This document shows positions 61,701 through 64,000 of a DNA stretch of 64,000 nt, one piece after another. A program made the position numbers and the translations under genes. Under the pieces are notes generated by a model. The model was not told where the DNA came from, made no database searches, and worked only from the letters and a program-made list of their open reading frames with translations. Source of the stretch: Theodoxus fluviatilis (taxonomy: Eukaryota; Mollusca; Gastropoda; Cycloneritida; Neritidae); the NCBI GenBank assembly GCA_034096865.1, contig JAWQFJ010001827.1:148086-212085 (forward strand). The letters run 5' to 3'. Position 1 is the stretch's first letter. Each line of letters opens with the position of its first letter.

Positions 61701-62540
61701 TCACACAATAAGCAGTGACTTGGGTTAGAGGAGCTGAAGGTCACACAATAAGCAGTGACTTGGGTTAGAGGAGCTGAAGGTCACACAATAAGCAGTGACT
61801 TGGGTTAGAGGAGCTGAAGGTCACACAATAAGCAGTGACTTGGGTTAGAGGAGCTGAAGGTCACACAATAAGCAGTGACTTGGGTTAGAGGAGCTGAAGG
61901 TCACACAATAAGCAGTGACTTGGGTTAGAGGAGCTGAAGGTCACACAATAAGCAGTGACTTGGGTTAGAGGAGCTGAAGGTCACACAATAAGCAGTGACT
62001 TGGGTTAGAGGAGCTGAAGGTCACACAATAAGCAGTGACTTGGGTTAGAGGAGCTGAAGGTCACACAATAAGCAGTGACTTGGGTTAGAGGAGCTGAAGA
62101 TCACACAATAAGCAGTGACTTGGGTTAGAGGAGCTGAAGGTCACACAATAAGCAGTGACTTGGGTTAGAGGAGCTGAAGGTCACACAATAAGCAGTGACT
62201 TGGGTTAGAGGAGCTGAAGGTCACACAATAAGCAGTGACTTGGGTTAGAGGAGCTGAAGATCACACAATAAGCAGTGACTTGGGTTAGAGGAGCTGAAGA
62301 TCACACAATAAGCAGTGACTTGGGTTAGAGGAGCTGAAGATCACACAATAAGCAGTGACTTGGGTTAGAGGAGCTGAAGATCACACAATAAGCAGTGACT
62401 TGGGTTAGAGGAGCTGAAGATCACACAATAAGCAGTGACTTGGGTTAGAGGAGCTGAAGATCACACAATAAGCAGTGACTTGGGTTAGAGGAGCTGAAGA
62501 TCACACAATAAGCAGTGACTTGGGTTAGAGGAGCTGAAGA
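61701..62540. repeat. 40-bp minisatellite, 21 near-identical units
   Basis: The unit is TCACACAATAAGCAGTGACT then TGGGTTAGAGGAGCTGAAG(G/A). The only variation seen is the last base: nine G, one A, three G, eight A. Such homogeneity indicates recent expansion. It lies in CMPK1 intron 4. Confidence 0.97.
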
Positions 62541-62549
62541 CCAGGGGTG

Positions 62550-62756
62550 TGTTGCCTACGCTAGGTACCCTCCACGAGGGCAAGCTGGGAGCGAGGCAAG
62601 CATTGAAAGATGTCTAAGAAATTACCAATTATCAACTGGCAAGGTGGAAGTCCAAGAGAACATGACTGCATCCAGGTGCGAGAGTTGGTGAAGAAGTTGC
62701 CGTTTGACAAAATAACTGATGATACAGACATCACAGCAGTTTTTCACTTGATAGAA
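62550..62756 (+). repeat. Copy of dispersed repeat R2
   Basis: Aligns with 31691-31840. It is interrupted at 62756 by the (AAC)n tail of a minus-strand LINE that inserted into it. A 67-codon frame from 62610 spans it but has no recognised family. Confidence 0.55.
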
Positions 62757-64000
62757 CAACAACAACAACAAAACAGTTTATTGTGTAGGCCATTGGCCCA
62801 TTACAATCGGTAGCATTACACAACATTGTCAACATGTGTCGTCTGATATAACTAATGTGAGGCCCTATCATTCATGTATTAGACGAAAGCTTCACTTAAA
62901 TAACAAAACATTTATGCATCATAGTACATATAAAGAAAGAATTATTCACCGCAGAATCAGTAGCTTCTGCTCTCCTTTTAAAACCACAGTGTAGATAGAC
63001 ACTGACAGCTTGAATAACATATGTCTCCTTTGCAGAGAACAACTGCACAAGGGGTTTTACATCATTGTTTTGAACATTCAGTATTATATACTTCATTCTA
63101 ATGTCTTCATATGCTGGACAGTACAGAAGAAAATGTTGTTCGTCAGCTGGACACAGGATTTCATAATTCTCATTGGAATACCTTTGTTTATGCAGTGTTA
63201 ATTCGCTAATGCCAAAGCAAAAGCCTATCCATACATCTCAGAAAACTTTTTCGATTCAGGTTATAAAGATACACTTCATTTCCAAAGGTTATTTTTAAAC
63301 TCCCTGTATGATTTAAAATGATTATTCCTATTCAGATCAGACTTCCAACCAGTAATAAACTTTTGTATTGATTGTGCTTTGAGCATTTGCAAAGAGTTAT
63401 GTTCGTTTACCACTTTCTGGGCTACCCAGCATTTTCAAACCCATTTTCCATGAGGACAGTATGAATTTTTGAAGCCCAATTATTGCCGTCAAGGCTTCTC
63501 AGCATTGATCTATACATCATGTTTGGAAATCTGCTGTTGTTCATTTTCCAAATTTTTAACCAATATTTAATTGATCTCATCACAGCATTGATGTGTCACC
63601 ATAGACCATAGCATTAGGTGTCCTTATACTGACAATGAGATACTGCTTCAGTAGAAGTAGGTGTACGACTTCAAGCATTTGGCAACCATCTAATCCCCAC
63701 ACTTTCGAGACATACAGTAGTATTGGTTGAATTTGTGAATCTGAGATTCTAAAGAAGACGTAAGGAGTTACATATACAAGATTTTGAAAAAAAAAAAAAA
63801 GTTTTTTGGCTACTGCAGCCTTATCTCTACAAACACGATCACACAAAATTGAATTCATATTCAACTTTGTCAACAATACTTGTAATGCCAATATTCCTGG
63901 ACTCTGATACGACTTTGAGTAAATGTCCACCCAGTTGAAACGACATGATCTTGATTTTTCTGTAATTCACTCTCAATCCTAGTCTATTTGATGCTTTACT
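62757..64000 (-). pseudogene. Decayed non-LTR retrotransposon, 3' part
   Basis: On the minus strand from the window end: RISDSQIQPILLYVSKVWGL, a VVHLLLLKQYLIVSIRTPNA block, MVYGD, RSIKYWLKIWKMNNSRFP and, lower down, PADEQHFLLYCPAYEDIR. These are the RT-connection and C-terminal blocks of a non-LTR family (Y/W-GxE.WG type with a terminal EDEQHFLL finger). Stops and frameshifts abound. The element ends AATAAACTGTTTTG plus (TTG)n at about 62757-62772. The RT core would lie beyond 64000. Confidence 0.75.

Noticed and set aside
61701..62540. Interstitial telomere-like repeat because of GGGTTAG in each unit
   Set aside because: TTAGGG is not repeated in tandem. One chance match occurs per 40-bp unit.
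61150..64000. Terminal CMPK1 exon inside the window
   Set aside because: No segment resembling the expected C-terminus with a phase-matching acceptor was found, so it probably lies beyond 64000.

Overview
This is a eukaryotic genomic window, most likely from a marine lophotrochozoan and plausibly a gastropod mollusc. That identification is an inference. It rests on split genes with GT..AG introns, a very heavy load of simple repeats, and a mix of Tc1, DIRS-like, non-LTR, LTR and short inverted-repeat elements. Only two host genes can be supported. There are no prokaryotic features, rRNA or CRISPR arrays. A 3-base N gap lies at 20856-20858.

Host gene 1 (minus strand, 15191 to 12136) encodes a two-exon TIR-domain receptor of about 838 residues. 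Its layout is unusual: three hydrophobic segments near the N-terminus, a long glycosylation-site-rich ectodomain with one Ig-like fold, a fourth membrane segment, and a C-terminal TIR domain split by the intron. Host gene 2 (plus strand, 39070 onwards) is UMP-CMP kinase (CMPK1). Four coding exons are visible (39070-39165, 47599-47745, 53670-53807, 61073-61149) and the last exon or exons lie beyond 64000. Its introns hold an LTR-like element, a 603-bp inverted-repeat element, non-LTR fragments, a 5.1-kb minisatellite and three further tandem arrays. A 51-nt in-frame candidate cassette exon sits at 59546-59596.

Layout: 1-5 kb, inverted-repeat elements and microsatellites; 5.2-7.1 kb, a 5'-truncated non-LTR retrotransposon with a microsatellite tail; 8.65-10.26 kb, an apparently intact Tc1 transposon; 10.9-11.8 kb, a foldback element inside an older repeat; 12.1-15.2 kb, the TIR receptor; 15.7-16.9 kb, a giant compound microsatellite; 18-21.2 kb, two opposed non-LTR fragments, the N gap and a mariner-like end; 22.3-23.2 kb, a repeat dense in TCAAGGTCA half-sites, with a second copy at 42.4-43.2 kb; 24.1-29.05 kb, a DIRS-like element with decayed reading frames but intact termini; 29.4-30.2 kb, a 28-bp minisatellite; 30.9-37.5 kb, small elements and simple repeats; 39 kb to the end, CMPK1 with its repeat-filled introns.

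The two host genes are not an evident functional unit. One is probably an innate-immune or signalling receptor and the other a pyrimidine nucleotide salvage enzyme. Most of the remaining sequence is mobile or tandemly repeated DNA.
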